Below, piece by piece: positions 9,671 to 17,916 of a DNA stretch of 64,000 nt. Numbering within the stretch: position 1 is the first letter of the stretch; every line of letters begins with the position of its first letter. The notes under the pieces are model-generated. The model had not been told where the DNA came from, made no database searches, and saw nothing but the letters and a program-made list of their open reading frames with translations. A program made the translations under genes and the position numbers. The stretch is from assembly GCF_002043005.1 (NCBI RefSeq), contig NZ_CP020330.1, positions 4,358,001 to 4,422,000 of the forward strand, given 5' to 3'. This DNA is from Martelella mediterranea DSM 17316. Lineage in GTDB: Bacteria > Pseudomonadota > Alphaproteobacteria > Rhizobiales > Rhizobiaceae.

Positions 9671-9905
9671 CATATGGTTTTCCGCATAGCCCCCAAGTCT
9701 TCTCGCCCCGGAGGGGAGAGATGTCGCGAAAGCGACAGTGAGGGGGGAGCCTATCACCGCGAGCACTCTCACAATTTGAAATGCCGCGCCACCCTCACTG
9801 CCCCTGTCGGGGCATCTCTCCCGCCAGCGGGAGAGAGTATTGGGAGCAAGCTGCTACGCCATATGCGGCAGCCCTGCCCTCAAGGGGGGAGATTGAGGCT
9901 GAGGC
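9671..9905. repeat. RIME-like palindromic repeat, copy A (uninterrupted)
   Basis: Fills most of the 361-bp gap between two convergent genes. It contains the perfect hairpin GTCGC-GAAA-GCGAC, the partner module CCCCTGTCGGGG, and flanking CTCCC/GGGAG arms, and it begins CATATGG and ends GGGAGCAAGCTGC. A further half-arm lies at 9881-9905. The same block occurs at 36365-37688, where an IS110 element interrupts it. This copy therefore serves as the empty-site reference: GCGCCACC-CT-CACTG with the CT at 9794-9795. The layout resembles the rhizobial intergenic mosaic elements (RIME); the family name is by resemblance. Confidence 0.8.
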
Positions 9906-9946
9906 GGTTTCGCCAACGCGCCGGCCTCTCACAAAACGGAAAAGCC

Positions 9947-10444
9947 CTAACCGCGAAACCGCATCATGCCGATGAGCTTCGCTTCCACGCCTTCGACAAG
10001 CGGCGCGGCCAGAACGCGGCGGTAATCCACCGGTCCCGGCAATTGCAGCGTCGGCGGGACGATCGGCAGGAAGCCGAGCGGGCCGTAATAGGGCGGATCG
10101 CCAACCAGGATCACGACTTCCGACCCGGCATCGCGGGCGGCCTGAACTGCTATCTTGACGAGGTGACGGCCGATGCCGCGGTTCTTGTAGGAGGGTTTGA
10201 CGGCGAGCGGTCCGAGCATGTGCCCTTCGGCCATACCCGCGAAAACCGGCGTCATCCGAACCGAGGCGATAACCTCGTCGCCATCGACGCAGACAAAAGA
10301 AAGCGCGGGATCATGAGGCCCCTGTTCGCGGATACGGGCGGCAGCCCGCACGAAACGGGCCGGGCCGAAGGCCTCGGCATTGATGTCTTCGATGGCAGCG
10401 TCGTGGGAGGCCTCTTCGGGGAGGTAACGCAATTCACTCGTCAT
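9947..10444 (-). CDS. GNAT N-acetyltransferase (YhbS-like)
   Basis: A 165-residue GNAT acetyltransferase. The acetyl-CoA-binding motif A is visible in the middle as LGPLAVKPSYKNRGIGRHLV (the R/Q-x-x-G-x-G/A pyrophosphate loop). It is followed by the VGDPPYYGPLGF segment typical of YhbS relatives. The acceptor substrate cannot be inferred. The gene stands alone, convergent with the MoxR operon across the repeat at 9671-9905. A 270-bp spacer separates it from the divergent glutathione transferase gene. Confidence 0.88.
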   Translation of the reverse strand: MTSELRYLPEEASHDAAIEDINAEAFGPARFVRAAARIREQGPHDPALSFVCVDGDEVIASVRMTPVFAGMAEGHMLGPLAVKPSYKNRGIGRHLVKIAVQAARDAGSEVVILVGDPPYYGPLGFLPIVPPTLQLPGPVDYRRVLAAPLVEGVEAKLIGMMRFRG

Positions 10445-10714
10445 TGATGTCTGAACCTGTCTGGAGAACGCATGATTTCGGGGCCGGAGGAGGTCCGGTC
10501 TGAAGTCTCAATCAGCGTCGTCGCAGGTCCCGCATGACATTTTCCATATTTGCGTTTCGTCGGCCACTAGCAGGAAACGCAGCGGTCGTCCAGACCGGCG
10601 ACTGCGAAAACGACAGGGCCCGATGGCATGCAACACACTGTCAATGGTTTCAGGGGTGGCAAAGTAGCGGGCGCGCCGTATGTAAATGGGTAAGACGAAT
10701 GAAAGGAGCAGGCC

Positions 10715-11686
10715 ATGGGTATGCTGGTAGACGGCGTCTGGAAGGACGTCTGGTACGACACCGACAAGACGGGCGGCAAGTTCAAGCGCGAAAGCTCGAA
10801 ATTCAGGAACTGGATCACCGCCGACGGCAGCGCCGGCCCCGAGGGCGAAGGCGGCTTTGCGGCCGAGAAGGGCCGCTATCACCTCTATGTCGCGCTGGCC
10901 TGTCCCTGGGCGCACCGCACGCTGATCTTCCGCAAGCTGAAGGGGCTCGAGGACTATATCGACGTCTCGATCGTCGACCCGCTGATGCTGGAAAACGGCT
11001 GGGAATTCAGGAACCGCGACGGCGGCACGGCCGACAAGGTCAACGGCGCCGATTATCTCTGGCAGGTCTATACCAAGGCCGATCCGAACTATTCGGGCCG
11101 CGTCACCGTGCCGGTCGTCTGGGACAAGAAGCGCGAGACCATTGTCTCCAACGAATCGGCGGAAATCATCCGCATGTTCAACAGCGCCTTCGACCATCTG
11201 ACCGGCAATGACGTCGACTTTTACCCGGAGGATCTGCGCGAGGGGATCGAGGAGATCAACGCCGTGGTCTACGACACCGTCAACAACGGGGTCTACAAGG
11301 CGGGCTTCGCGACCACGCAGGAGGCATATTCGGAGAATGTGCTCAAGCTGTTCGAAACGCTCGACATGCTGGAAAAGCGCCTCTGCGAAAACCGCTATCT
11401 GATGGGCGACCGGCTGACCGAAGCCGACTGGCGGCTGTTCACCACGCTGGTGCGCTTCGATCCGGTCTATGTCGGCCACTTCAAGTGCAATCTGAGACGG
11501 ATTGCCGACTATCCCAATCTATCGGGCTATCTCAGAGAACTTTATCAGGTGCCGGGCGTTAAGGAGACAGTCAATATCGACCACATCAAGCGCCACTATT
11601 ACGGCTCGCACAAGACGATCAACCCGACGGGCATCGTGCCCGAAGGGCCGGCACTCGATCTCGACGCACCGCACGGGCGCAGCTGA
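10715..11686 (+). CDS. Glutathionyl-hydroquinone reductase (Xi-class GST, YqjG/ECM4 type)
   Basis: A 323-residue Xi-class glutathione transferase. The thioredoxin-like N-terminal half carries the catalytic CPWAHR motif with Cys63, the nucleophile that removes glutathione from glutathionyl-hydroquinones. The C-terminal helical domain holds NRYLMGDRLTEADWRLFTTLVRFDPVYVGHFKCN, the conserved family segment. Length is the usual 320 or so. A ribosome-binding site AAAGGAG lies upstream of the ATG. The cytosolic enzyme probably salvages quinone-glutathione adducts. It is followed after 46 nt by a phosphoesterase gene, with no obvious functional link. Confidence 0.93.
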   Translation: MGMLVDGVWKDVWYDTDKTGGKFKRESSKFRNWITADGSAGPEGEGGFAAEKGRYHLYVALACPWAHRTLIFRKLKGLEDYIDVSIVDPLMLENGWEFRNRDGGTADKVNGADYLWQVYTKADPNYSGRVTVPVVWDKKRETIVSNESAEIIRMFNSAFDHLTGNDVDFYPEDLREGIEEINAVVYDTVNNGVYKAGFATTQEAYSENVLKLFETLDMLEKRLCENRYLMGDRLTEADWRLFTTLVRFDPVYVGHFKCNLRRIADYPNLSGYLRELYQVPGVKETVNIDHIKRHYYGSHKTINPTGIVPEGPALDLDAPHGRS

Positions 11687-11732
11687 AAAGGCGGCGCTTG
11701 TCCGGCGGGCGTCGGAAAGCTAAGAAGACTGC

Positions 11733-12650
11733 ATGTATACCATCGCCCATATTTCCGACGTCCATCTCGGGCCGCTGCCGCGGCTGTCACCGAAGGAGCT
11801 GTTTTCCAAACGGATCACCGGCTTCTTCAACTGGCATCGCAACCGCCGCAAGCATCTCGGCAAGGATACGCTGGAGAACCTGCTGCTGGCGATCGCGGAC
11901 GAGAATCCGGACCACCTCGCGATCACCGGCGACCTGGTCAATCTCGCCACCACCAAGGAAATCGATATCGCCGCCGACTGGCTGAAAAGCGTCGGCCCGG
12001 CGCATGAAGTCTCGCTGGTGCCAGGCAATCACGATGCCTATGTCGGCGGCGCTTACGCCAAGATCGCCAGGGCCTGGGGCGACTACATGCAGGGCGATGA
12101 TCACGAGGGGGCGCATCTGGGCAAGATGACCTTCCCCTATCTCCGCAGACGCGGTCCGATCGCCATCATCGGCTGCTCATCGGCCATTCCCTCGCCGCCA
12201 TTTCTGGCGATCGGCTCGTTCGAGGCGAAACAGGCGCGCAAGACCGCCGAGCTTCTACGCCAGGCAGGCGAGGAAGGGCTGTTCCGGATATTGATGATCC
12301 ATCATCCGCCTGTTCGCAACGCGGCCCCGCGCCACAAGCGGCTGCTCGGCATTCGCCGGTTCCGGGCAACGATCGCAACCGGCGGCTGCGAACTGGTGCT
12401 TCACGGCCATACCCATCTCAACACCGTGAATTTCATTGAAACCCGAAAGGGCAAGACGCCGGTGATCGGCATCGCCGCCGCAGGCCAGGGCGCCAACGGC
12501 AAGAAGCCGCCGTCCGGCTTCAACCTTATCTCCGTCAGCGGCAGGTCCGGCTCATATGAAATGCAATGCCGCCGCCACGCTTTGAGCGCGGCGAGCGGCC
12601 TCATAGAACCGGAAAGCGAATTCAGCTTCTCTTATACCAAAGACCGTTGA
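11733..12650 (+). CDS. Calcineurin-like metallophosphoesterase
   Basis: A 305-residue metallophosphoesterase with the full metal-binding set. These are the N-terminal HISDVHLG, then ITGDLVN around residue 70, PGNHD near 97, a later MIHHPP, and HGHTHLN near 228. No signal peptide is seen, so the enzyme is probably cytosolic. Substrate is not predictable; relatives include cyclic-nucleotide and UDP-diacylglucosamine-type enzymes. It converges with the TetR-family gene, leaving only 13 nt between the stops. Confidence 0.9.
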   Translation: MYTIAHISDVHLGPLPRLSPKELFSKRITGFFNWHRNRRKHLGKDTLENLLLAIADENPDHLAITGDLVNLATTKEIDIAADWLKSVGPAHEVSLVPGNHDAYVGGAYAKIARAWGDYMQGDDHEGAHLGKMTFPYLRRRGPIAIIGCSSAIPSPPFLAIGSFEAKQARKTAELLRQAGEEGLFRILMIHHPPVRNAAPRHKRLLGIRRFRATIATGGCELVLHGHTHLNTVNFIETRKGKTPVIGIAAAGQGANGKKPPSGFNLISVSGRSGSYEMQCRRHALSAASGLIEPESEFSFSYTKDR

Positions 12651-12663
12651 TTGGCCCTTCGCG

Positions 12664-13353
12664 TTACACCGCGTCCTCGTGCACGGGGGTCCGGCGCAAA
12701 GCCGGGGTAGCGCTGGCATCAACGATAGCGTTAACGTTGAACCGGACGGCATTGCGCAGTTTCAGGCATTCATTCTGGCCTATCCCGTCCCAATCAAGGC
12801 TGCGCTGCACGACGTGGCGACAAATCTTGAAATAATGTGCCTGGCCGAGAAGGGTAAAGGTCAGGATCGCCAGATCCTCGCCATTCTCGTCACGTCCGGT
12901 GGCCCGCGCCAGCAATTGCCGCAAGTGCTTGTTCAGCGGCTCGATAAACTCGTTGAACAGAAGGTCGAAAGCCTCGCTTGGAAGCGCGATATAGCGCATG
13001 ATGAAGGCCGAGATCTCATCCTGGTCGTAATTGGGCGTCAGGGGCTGAACCAGACGCACCATCAATTCGACCAGTTCTTCCCGTGCCTCGGTCGGCGTCA
13101 TCTTCGCCGATATCGGCTCCAGCATCGCACTGCCGATATTGTTCTTGGCAATATCGATCACGTAAAGTGCACAGGCGCGCATCAACCCGGGCTTGCCGCC
13201 GAAATGGTAGGCGATACTGCCAATATTCGCGCCTGAAAGTTCCGCGATTTTACGTGTGGAAACAGCGTTATAACCATATTCTCCAAAAAGCCGGAGGGCC
13301 GCGGCGATAATCGCCTGCCTCGTTGCTGCTGCACCGCTCTGATTTTCGATCAT
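12664..13353 (-). CDS. TetR/AcrR-family regulator with DUF1956-type C-terminus
   Basis: A 229-residue regulator. The N-terminal helix-turn-helix is clear: TRQAIIAAALRLFGEYGY, then VSTRKIAELSGANIGSIAYHFGGK. The C-terminal half resembles the CerR/DUF1956 ligand-binding domain. I place the start at the ATG 13351-13353; a TTG ten codons upstream is possible but has no visible ribosome-binding site. Related regulators usually sit beside an RND efflux operon, but no pump gene is present here, so it may act in trans or only on itself. The ligand is unknown. Confidence 0.85.
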   Translation of the reverse strand: MIENQSGAAATRQAIIAAALRLFGEYGYNAVSTRKIAELSGANIGSIAYHFGGKPGLMRACALYVIDIAKNNIGSAMLEPISAKMTPTEAREELVELMVRLVQPLTPNYDQDEISAFIMRYIALPSEAFDLLFNEFIEPLNKHLRQLLARATGRDENGEDLAILTFTLLGQAHYFKICRHVVQRSLDWDGIGQNECLKLRNAVRFNVNAIVDASATPALRRTPVHEDAV

Positions 13354-13679
13354 GGCTCTGTTTATTACTCTGTTTCTGGCCAAACGTTGATCATAGAATT
13401 AATTCTCCCCTTCATTCTATTTTCTGTTTGGCAGGCAAGATAAAGCAACGTGCCCGCAAGCGCCAGCCATATTTCAGCCATATTTCCCAAGCTGCATGGC
13501 TGGACCTGCTGCAACAGAAGGTTGCGATCCAAGTAAATTCGCTTTCCGACTGGGGAAACGCTGCAGGCCCCTTGTTTCCGCCATTTACACAAGGCAATAT
13601 CGCGCCTGCATGCGGGCCGGCGAAGGGGTTGACCGGCCATTATTATATCGCGTATGCGATCGAGAGTTTCAAGGTCGTT

Positions 13680-14276
13680 ATGGATTCCGCAGTCATCAAG
13701 AGCAGACCGAAAAGGGCAGCCGGCCGTCGCCGCTGGATGGCGGGCGCGGCCTGCGCGGTATTTCTCGGCATCGGTGTGGCCGTGGGCGCCAGCCTGTCGC
13801 GGGATTCCGGCGCCTCCCACGTTGTCGATCTTTCGCTCGACCAGTCGAACGACTGGATCGATGACGTCTGTGCGAGCTTCAGGGTCTTCGGCCGGAAATA
13901 CCAGCCCCTGGTCGATGTCGGCCCTGATGATGACGCAGCCTTTGCGGAACTCGTCCAGCGCACCATCGGCATCGACATGACGGTCCCCACTTTCGAGGAA
14001 GGCGCTTCGATCTTCGAGGGTGCCAGGGTCGTGGCGATCGACCGCGCCCCGGGCATCGAGCTGTTCTACCGCAATGCGGCCGGCGACCTGCTGTCCGTGT
14101 TCGTGCTGGCCCGCCCCGCCTCGCCCGACAATCAGGTGACGGATGTGCAGGAAACCATCCGCGACGACCTCATCGTCTCGTGGTGGCAGGGCGAACGCAC
14201 GCTGGTCGCCGTCGTCGGCCCGTCTTCCGATGCCAACATGCCGGAACTGGCCCAGGCCGCCTATCTCAAGCTTTGA
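13680..14276 (+). CDS. Small single-pass membrane protein, anti-sigma-like layout, function unknown
   Basis: A 198-residue protein. A positively charged N-terminus (KSRPKRAAGRRR) is followed by one transmembrane helix at about residues 20-38, then a roughly 155-residue domain predicted to lie in the periplasm. The layout resembles the transmembrane anti-sigma/regulator proteins of alphaproteobacteria, but no zinc motif or partner sigma gene is present, so this is only similarity of architecture. I chose the ATG at 13680 because the frame upstream reads as non-coding. The 300 bp before it (13384-13679) hold nothing I recognise apart from presumed promoters. Confidence 0.65.
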   Translation: MDSAVIKSRPKRAAGRRRWMAGAACAVFLGIGVAVGASLSRDSGASHVVDLSLDQSNDWIDDVCASFRVFGRKYQPLVDVGPDDDAAFAELVQRTIGIDMTVPTFEEGASIFEGARVVAIDRAPGIELFYRNAAGDLLSVFVLARPASPDNQVTDVQETIRDDLIVSWWQGERTLVAVVGPSSDANMPELAQAAYLKL

Positions 14277-14284
14277 GAAAACGA

Positions 14285-14317
14285 AAGCCGGCCGCGTTGA
14301 GCGCGACCGGCCTTCTT
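14285..14317 (+). terminator. Hairpin between convergent genes
   Basis: GCCGG-C-CGCG pairs with CGCG-A-CCGGC around a short loop, followed on the plus strand by CTTCTTC. It sits in the 60-bp space between the stops of the small membrane protein and leuA. It could terminate in either direction, but the U-tract is weak. Confidence 0.5.
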
Positions 14318-14336
14318 CAGAGTCGTAAGGCGCGCG

Positions 14337-16037
14337 CTACCGCGCCGTCAGGACCTGGTTCGCCGCCGACACGATCGCTTCCAGCGATGCGGCGACGATA
14401 TTGGTGTTGATGCCGACGCCATAGATCTTGCCGCCATCATAGGCGACCTCGACATAGGCGATCGCCTTGGCGTCGGAACCGTGGTTCAGCGAGTGCTCGG
14501 AATAGTCCTCGACCGACAGCGCAATGCCGAGATAGTCGGACAGCGCATTGATGAACCCGTCGACGGGGCCGTTGCCCTTGGCCTCGATCCGTTTGGAAAC
14601 GCCATTATCCTCGATCTCCGCCGTCACCACGCGCTGGCCCTTGGCCTGGCCCTGCGGGTAGGTCTGGTGATCGACGAACCTGATGCGGCCGTTCGGCTGC
14701 TCGACATATTTTTCCATGAACACGTCGTAGATCCGCTTCGAAGGGAGCTCGCGCCCCTCTTCATCGGTGATCTTCTGCACGTGCTCGCGGAACGCCACCT
14801 GCAGGCCGCGCGGCAGGTTGATGCCGTAATCGGATTGCAGGATGTAGGCAATGCCGCCCTTGCCGGACTGCGAGTTGATGCGGATGATCGCCTCATAGGT
14901 GCGGCCGACATCCTGCGGATCGATCGGCAGATAGGGCACTTCCCACTGCGGCTTGTTGGCAACCTTGATCGCCTTCATGCCCTTGTTGATGGCATCCTGA
15001 TGCGAGCCGGAAAAGGCGGTGTATACCAGTTCGCCGACATAAGGGTGACGCTCCGGAATGACCATCTGGTTGGAATATTCGTAGACTTCCTTGATCCGCT
15101 CGATATCCGAGCAGTCCAGTTCCGGATCGACGCCTTGCGTGAACATGTTCAGCGCCAGCGTGACGATATCGACATTGCCGGTGCGCTCGCCATTGCCGAA
15201 CAGCGTGCCCTCGATCCGGTCCGCGCCGGCCAGAACGCCCATCTCGGCGGCGGCAATGCCCGTACCGCGGTCATTGTGCGGATGCACGGAGACGATCAGG
15301 TTCTCGCGGTTGTCGAGATTGCGGCACATCCACTCGATCTGGTCGGCGTAGATGTTGGGCGTCGACATTTCCACCGTCGAGGGCAGGTTGATGATCAGCT
15401 TGTTGTCGGCGGTCGGCTTCACAACCTCGATCACCGCGTTGCAGATCTCCAGCGCGACGTCCAGCTCCGTCCCGGTGAAGCTTTCCGGAGAATATTCGAA
15501 ACGGTAACCGCCGCCGGCCTTGGCCGCCATGTCGGTGATCATCTTGGCCGCATCGACCGCGATCTGGCGAATACCCGCCACATCCTTGCCGAACACGACC
15601 CGGCGCTGCAACTCGCTGGTGGAATTATAGAAATGCACGATCGGGCGGTGCGCGCCCTCCAGCGCCTCGAATGTGCGGGTGATCAGCTCCGGCCGGCACT
15701 GGACCAGCACCTGCAGCGACACATCATCGCCGACATTGCCGTTTTCGACGCACCAGCGGGCAAAGTCGAAATCCGTCTGCGATGCGGACGGAAAGCCGAT
15801 CTCGATTTCCTTGAAGCCCATGTCCAGCAGCAGCTGGAACATGCGGGCCTTGCGGTCGTGGCCCATCGGATCGACCAGCGCCTGGTTGCCGTCGCGCAGA
15901 TCGACCGAGCACCAGATCGGCGCCTTCTCGATGCGTTTCGACGGCCATTGCCGATCTGTCAGATTGATCTGCTGATAGGGCTGGTATTTGTGAGCCGCGA
16001 ACGGCATGCCCTTGGCGGTTGTGGTTTTCACGTCCAT
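14337..16037 (-). CDS. leuA: 2-isopropylmalate synthase
   Basis: A 566-residue enzyme of the long (type 2) LeuA family. It condenses acetyl-CoA with 2-oxoisovalerate in the first committed step of leucine synthesis. The TIM-barrel begins with IWCSVDLRDGNQAL near residue 41, the family signature with the metal-binding Asp. HPHNDRGTG near 255 supplies the metal-ligand His region. The C-terminal 130 or so residues form the LeuA allosteric domain that binds leucine. A GTGAGGA ribosome-binding site precedes the ATG. A leader peptide gene with a leucine run lies 116 nt upstream on the same strand, implying leucine-dependent control in addition to feedback inhibition. Confidence 0.96.
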   Translation of the reverse strand: MDVKTTTAKGMPFAAHKYQPYQQINLTDRQWPSKRIEKAPIWCSVDLRDGNQALVDPMGHDRKARMFQLLLDMGFKEIEIGFPSASQTDFDFARWCVENGNVGDDVSLQVLVQCRPELITRTFEALEGAHRPIVHFYNSTSELQRRVVFGKDVAGIRQIAVDAAKMITDMAAKAGGGYRFEYSPESFTGTELDVALEICNAVIEVVKPTADNKLIINLPSTVEMSTPNIYADQIEWMCRNLDNRENLIVSVHPHNDRGTGIAAAEMGVLAGADRIEGTLFGNGERTGNVDIVTLALNMFTQGVDPELDCSDIERIKEVYEYSNQMVIPERHPYVGELVYTAFSGSHQDAINKGMKAIKVANKPQWEVPYLPIDPQDVGRTYEAIIRINSQSGKGGIAYILQSDYGINLPRGLQVAFREHVQKITDEEGRELPSKRIYDVFMEKYVEQPNGRIRFVDHQTYPQGQAKGQRVVTAEIEDNGVSKRIEAKGNGPVDGFINALSDYLGIALSVEDYSEHSLNHGSDAKAIAYVEVAYDGGKIYGVGINTNIVAASLEAIVSAANQVLTAR

Positions 16038-16110
16038 TTTTCCTCACTCCGGCGCTCATCCGCGCGTCCCGCGCAATGGCTGCCTTTATCTTCAATTTCA
16101 GGGATTTTTC

Positions 16111-16154
16111 AGGAGCGCTTGTGCCAGACGGCTTTCCGGCCGCCGGGCGCTCCT
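16111..16154 (-). promoter_or_regulatory. leuA leader hairpin (attenuator region)
   Basis: AGGAGCGC (leader RNA strand) pairs perfectly with GCGCTCCT some 28 nt later, overlapping the leader stop codon. Competing GC-rich arms (GCCGGG/CCCGGC) lie between the leucine codons and this stem, so mutually exclusive structures are plausible. After the stem the RNA reads GAAAAAUCCC, so there is no U-tract. It is therefore not a standard Rho-independent terminator; control may work through Rho or through translation. Confidence 0.55.
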
Positions 16155-16279
16155 CAAAGGACCCGGCAACCGCCGTTAAGGCCGAGAAGAAGAAGCGAGT
16201 TTAGGTCGCGCAGGACGGGCGCCGCGGCAATGGCACCGCGCGTGGACTTCGCCTGAAAATTGTTCGCAAACCTGATCAT
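16154..16279 (-). CDS. leu leader peptide (41 codons)
   Basis: A short frame upstream of leuA encodes 41 residues starting MIRFANNFQA and ending LNSLLLLGLNGGCRVL. Seven of the last 16 codons are leucine, including four in a row (CTT CTT CTT CTC). The stop overlaps the 5' arm of a strong hairpin (16111-16154). This is the classic design of an amino-acid attenuator: ribosomes stalling at Leu codons under leucine shortage would change downstream folding. Start choice is by reading frame and conserved layout; no strong ribosome-binding site is obvious, though AAGGAACG lies just upstream. Confidence 0.75.
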   Translation of the reverse strand: MIRFANNFQAKSTRGAIAAAPVLRDLNSLLLLGLNGGCRVL

Positions 16280-16330
16280 GAGCGTTCCTTAGCGACATCC
16301 GCGGCAAATTGCAATCGCAAACAGCGCCTC

Positions 16331-17524
16331 CTAGGCGGGCTTGCGCGAACGCCTCGCCGCCCATGACTTGATGCCATGCACCAGCAGACCCGCGAGAAGG
16401 CCCCAGAAGGCCCCCGAAATGCCGAGAAAGCCGACGCCGGAGGCTGCGACCAGAAATGTGATCGCCGCCGCCTCGCGCGCGTCCGGCTCCTTGAAGGCCC
16501 CAAGCACCGCGCCGCCGAAAGCGCCGATCAGCGCAAGGCCGGCCACCGCCTCGATCAGCACCGGCGGCGCCAGCGAAACGGTTGCCACCACAAGGCCGCT
16601 GAACAGGCCAAGCACGATATAGCCGATCCCGGCGATGATCGCCGACCAGTAGCGCCGTTTCGGATCGGGGTGGGCATCCGGGCCCGCGCACATCGCCGCC
16701 GTGATTGCCGCCAGATTGACCCCGTGCCCGCCGAAGGGCGCGGTAAACAGCGTGGCGAGGCCGGTTGCCGAGAACATCCGGCCGGCCGAGGGGCGGTAAT
16801 TGTTGATGTTGAGAATCGCGACGCCCGGAATGTTCTGCGAGGCCATGGTGACGATGCACAGCGGCAGCGCCAGCGAGATCGCGCCTTGAGCCGAGAAATG
16901 CGGCGTCACCCAGACCGGCGCGGCAAACGCATTGCGAAATACGCCGGACCACGCGCCCGCTTCGATATCGACGCCGAAGATCAGCACCGCCACGAAGGCG
17001 AGAAAAGCGGCCGGTACTGCCATCAGCCGGTTAAACGCGCCGACGATCACCCAGGTCGCAACGATCGGCAGCGCCAGCAGCGGCGAAAACTTCACAGCCT
17101 CCACCGGCGCGAAACAGAGCGCCAGCAGCACGCCGGCGAGCATCGCATTGGCCAGCGGCGCGGGAATGGCGGAAATCGCCCGACCGACCGGCTTCACCAT
17201 GCCGGCGAGGATGATCAGCACCGCCGAGATAATAAAAGCACCGACCGCCGCGTTGAAGCCGCCGGGCAAAGCCCCGCTGGTGGCCATCAGCGCCGCGCCC
17301 GGCGTCGACCAGGCCACGCTCACCGGCATCCGCGTGACCACCGAGATGACGATGCCGCACACCCCCATGCCGATCGACAGCGCCATAAGCCCCGATGCCG
17401 ATTGCGCATGGCTGGCGCCCGCGCCTTCCAGCCCCTGAAGCACGACCGAAAACGAGCTCGCGAAGCCGACAAAGGCGACCAGAAGCCCCATGAACAGGCT
17501 CTGCAGTGAAAAATCCCGCAGCAT
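16331..17524 (-). CDS. BenE-family benzoate/H+ symporter-like transporter
   Basis: A 397-residue polytopic inner-membrane protein with about twelve hydrophobic segments, belonging to the BenE family of proton-coupled benzoate transporters. Recognisable blocks include the N-terminal MLRDFSLQSLFMGLLVAFVGFASSFSVV and the central ASQNIPGVAILN near residue 255, which the family shares. I set the start at ATG 17522-17524 because AAGGGG precedes it with good spacing. A longer frame of 30 more codons has no such site. There is no benzoate-catabolic gene nearby, so the real substrate is uncertain. Confidence 0.87.
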   Translation of the reverse strand: MLRDFSLQSLFMGLLVAFVGFASSFSVVLQGLEGAGASHAQSASGLMALSIGMGVCGIVISVVTRMPVSVAWSTPGAALMATSGALPGGFNAAVGAFIISAVLIILAGMVKPVGRAISAIPAPLANAMLAGVLLALCFAPVEAVKFSPLLALPIVATWVIVGAFNRLMAVPAAFLAFVAVLIFGVDIEAGAWSGVFRNAFAAPVWVTPHFSAQGAISLALPLCIVTMASQNIPGVAILNINNYRPSAGRMFSATGLATLFTAPFGGHGVNLAAITAAMCAGPDAHPDPKRRYWSAIIAGIGYIVLGLFSGLVVATVSLAPPVLIEAVAGLALIGAFGGAVLGAFKEPDAREAAAITFLVAASGVGFLGISGAFWGLLAGLLVHGIKSWAARRSRKPA

Positions 17525-17663
17525 TGCGCACCCCTTCAACAACGCCGACCCGCGCCGGCGGCACCAAGCGGTTGCAGCGTAAATGGGGGTTGCAGTCAAG
17601 CCCGACGCCGACATGGCCAGTACGGTGTGAAAAGCCTTGAACTTATCCTGCAGCCTGTCGGCC

Positions 17664-17804
17664 TCAATCTCCCCCCTTGAGGGGGAGATGTCGCGAAAGC
17701 GACAGAGAGGGGCATAAGCCGCAAGCTCCGAACTAACGGAAAGATTTCACCCCTCTCTGCCCCTGTCGGGGCATCTCTCCCTCAAGGGGAGAGATTGTGG
17801 GCTG
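17664..17804. repeat. RIME-like palindromic repeat, copy B
   Basis: A 140-bp imperfect palindrome between benE and infB. The outer arms read AATCTCCCCCCTTGAGGGGG and the reverse type CCCTCAAGGGGAGAGATT. Inside, one side holds the GTCGC-GAAA-GCGAC hairpin and the other holds GCCCCTGTCGGGGC, each next to GAGAGGGG/CCCCTCTC. Apart from this element and the infB terminator, the 392-bp spacer 17525-17916 holds nothing else I recognise. Confidence 0.8.
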
Positions 17805-17863
17805 CTCGGCTCTTTGCACGACCACCTCCCTCAAAGCGGCATACGCAAAATACCCCACAAACG

Positions 17864-17893
17864 AAAAGGGCCGGCATCGCTGCCGGCCCTTTC
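17864..17893 (-). terminator. Terminator of the rimP-nusA-ylxR-infB operon
   Basis: A perfect 12-bp stem (AAAGGGCCGGCA with TGCCGGCCCTTT, loop TCGC) lies 24 nt beyond the infB stop. On the minus strand it ends in a T-rich run (CCCTTTTCGTTTG), as expected for intrinsic termination. Confidence 0.85.
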
Positions 17894-17916
17894 GATTTCC
17901 GTGTTGCTCCGAAAAA

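Noticed and set aside
16101..16154. Standard Rho-independent terminator before leuA
   Set aside because: The stem is strong but followed by GAAAAAUCCC, without a U-tract, so I list it only as a regulatory hairpin.
17664..17804. CRISPR array
   Set aside because: The repeats are palindromic single copies scattered between genes, with no regular spacers and no cas genes.
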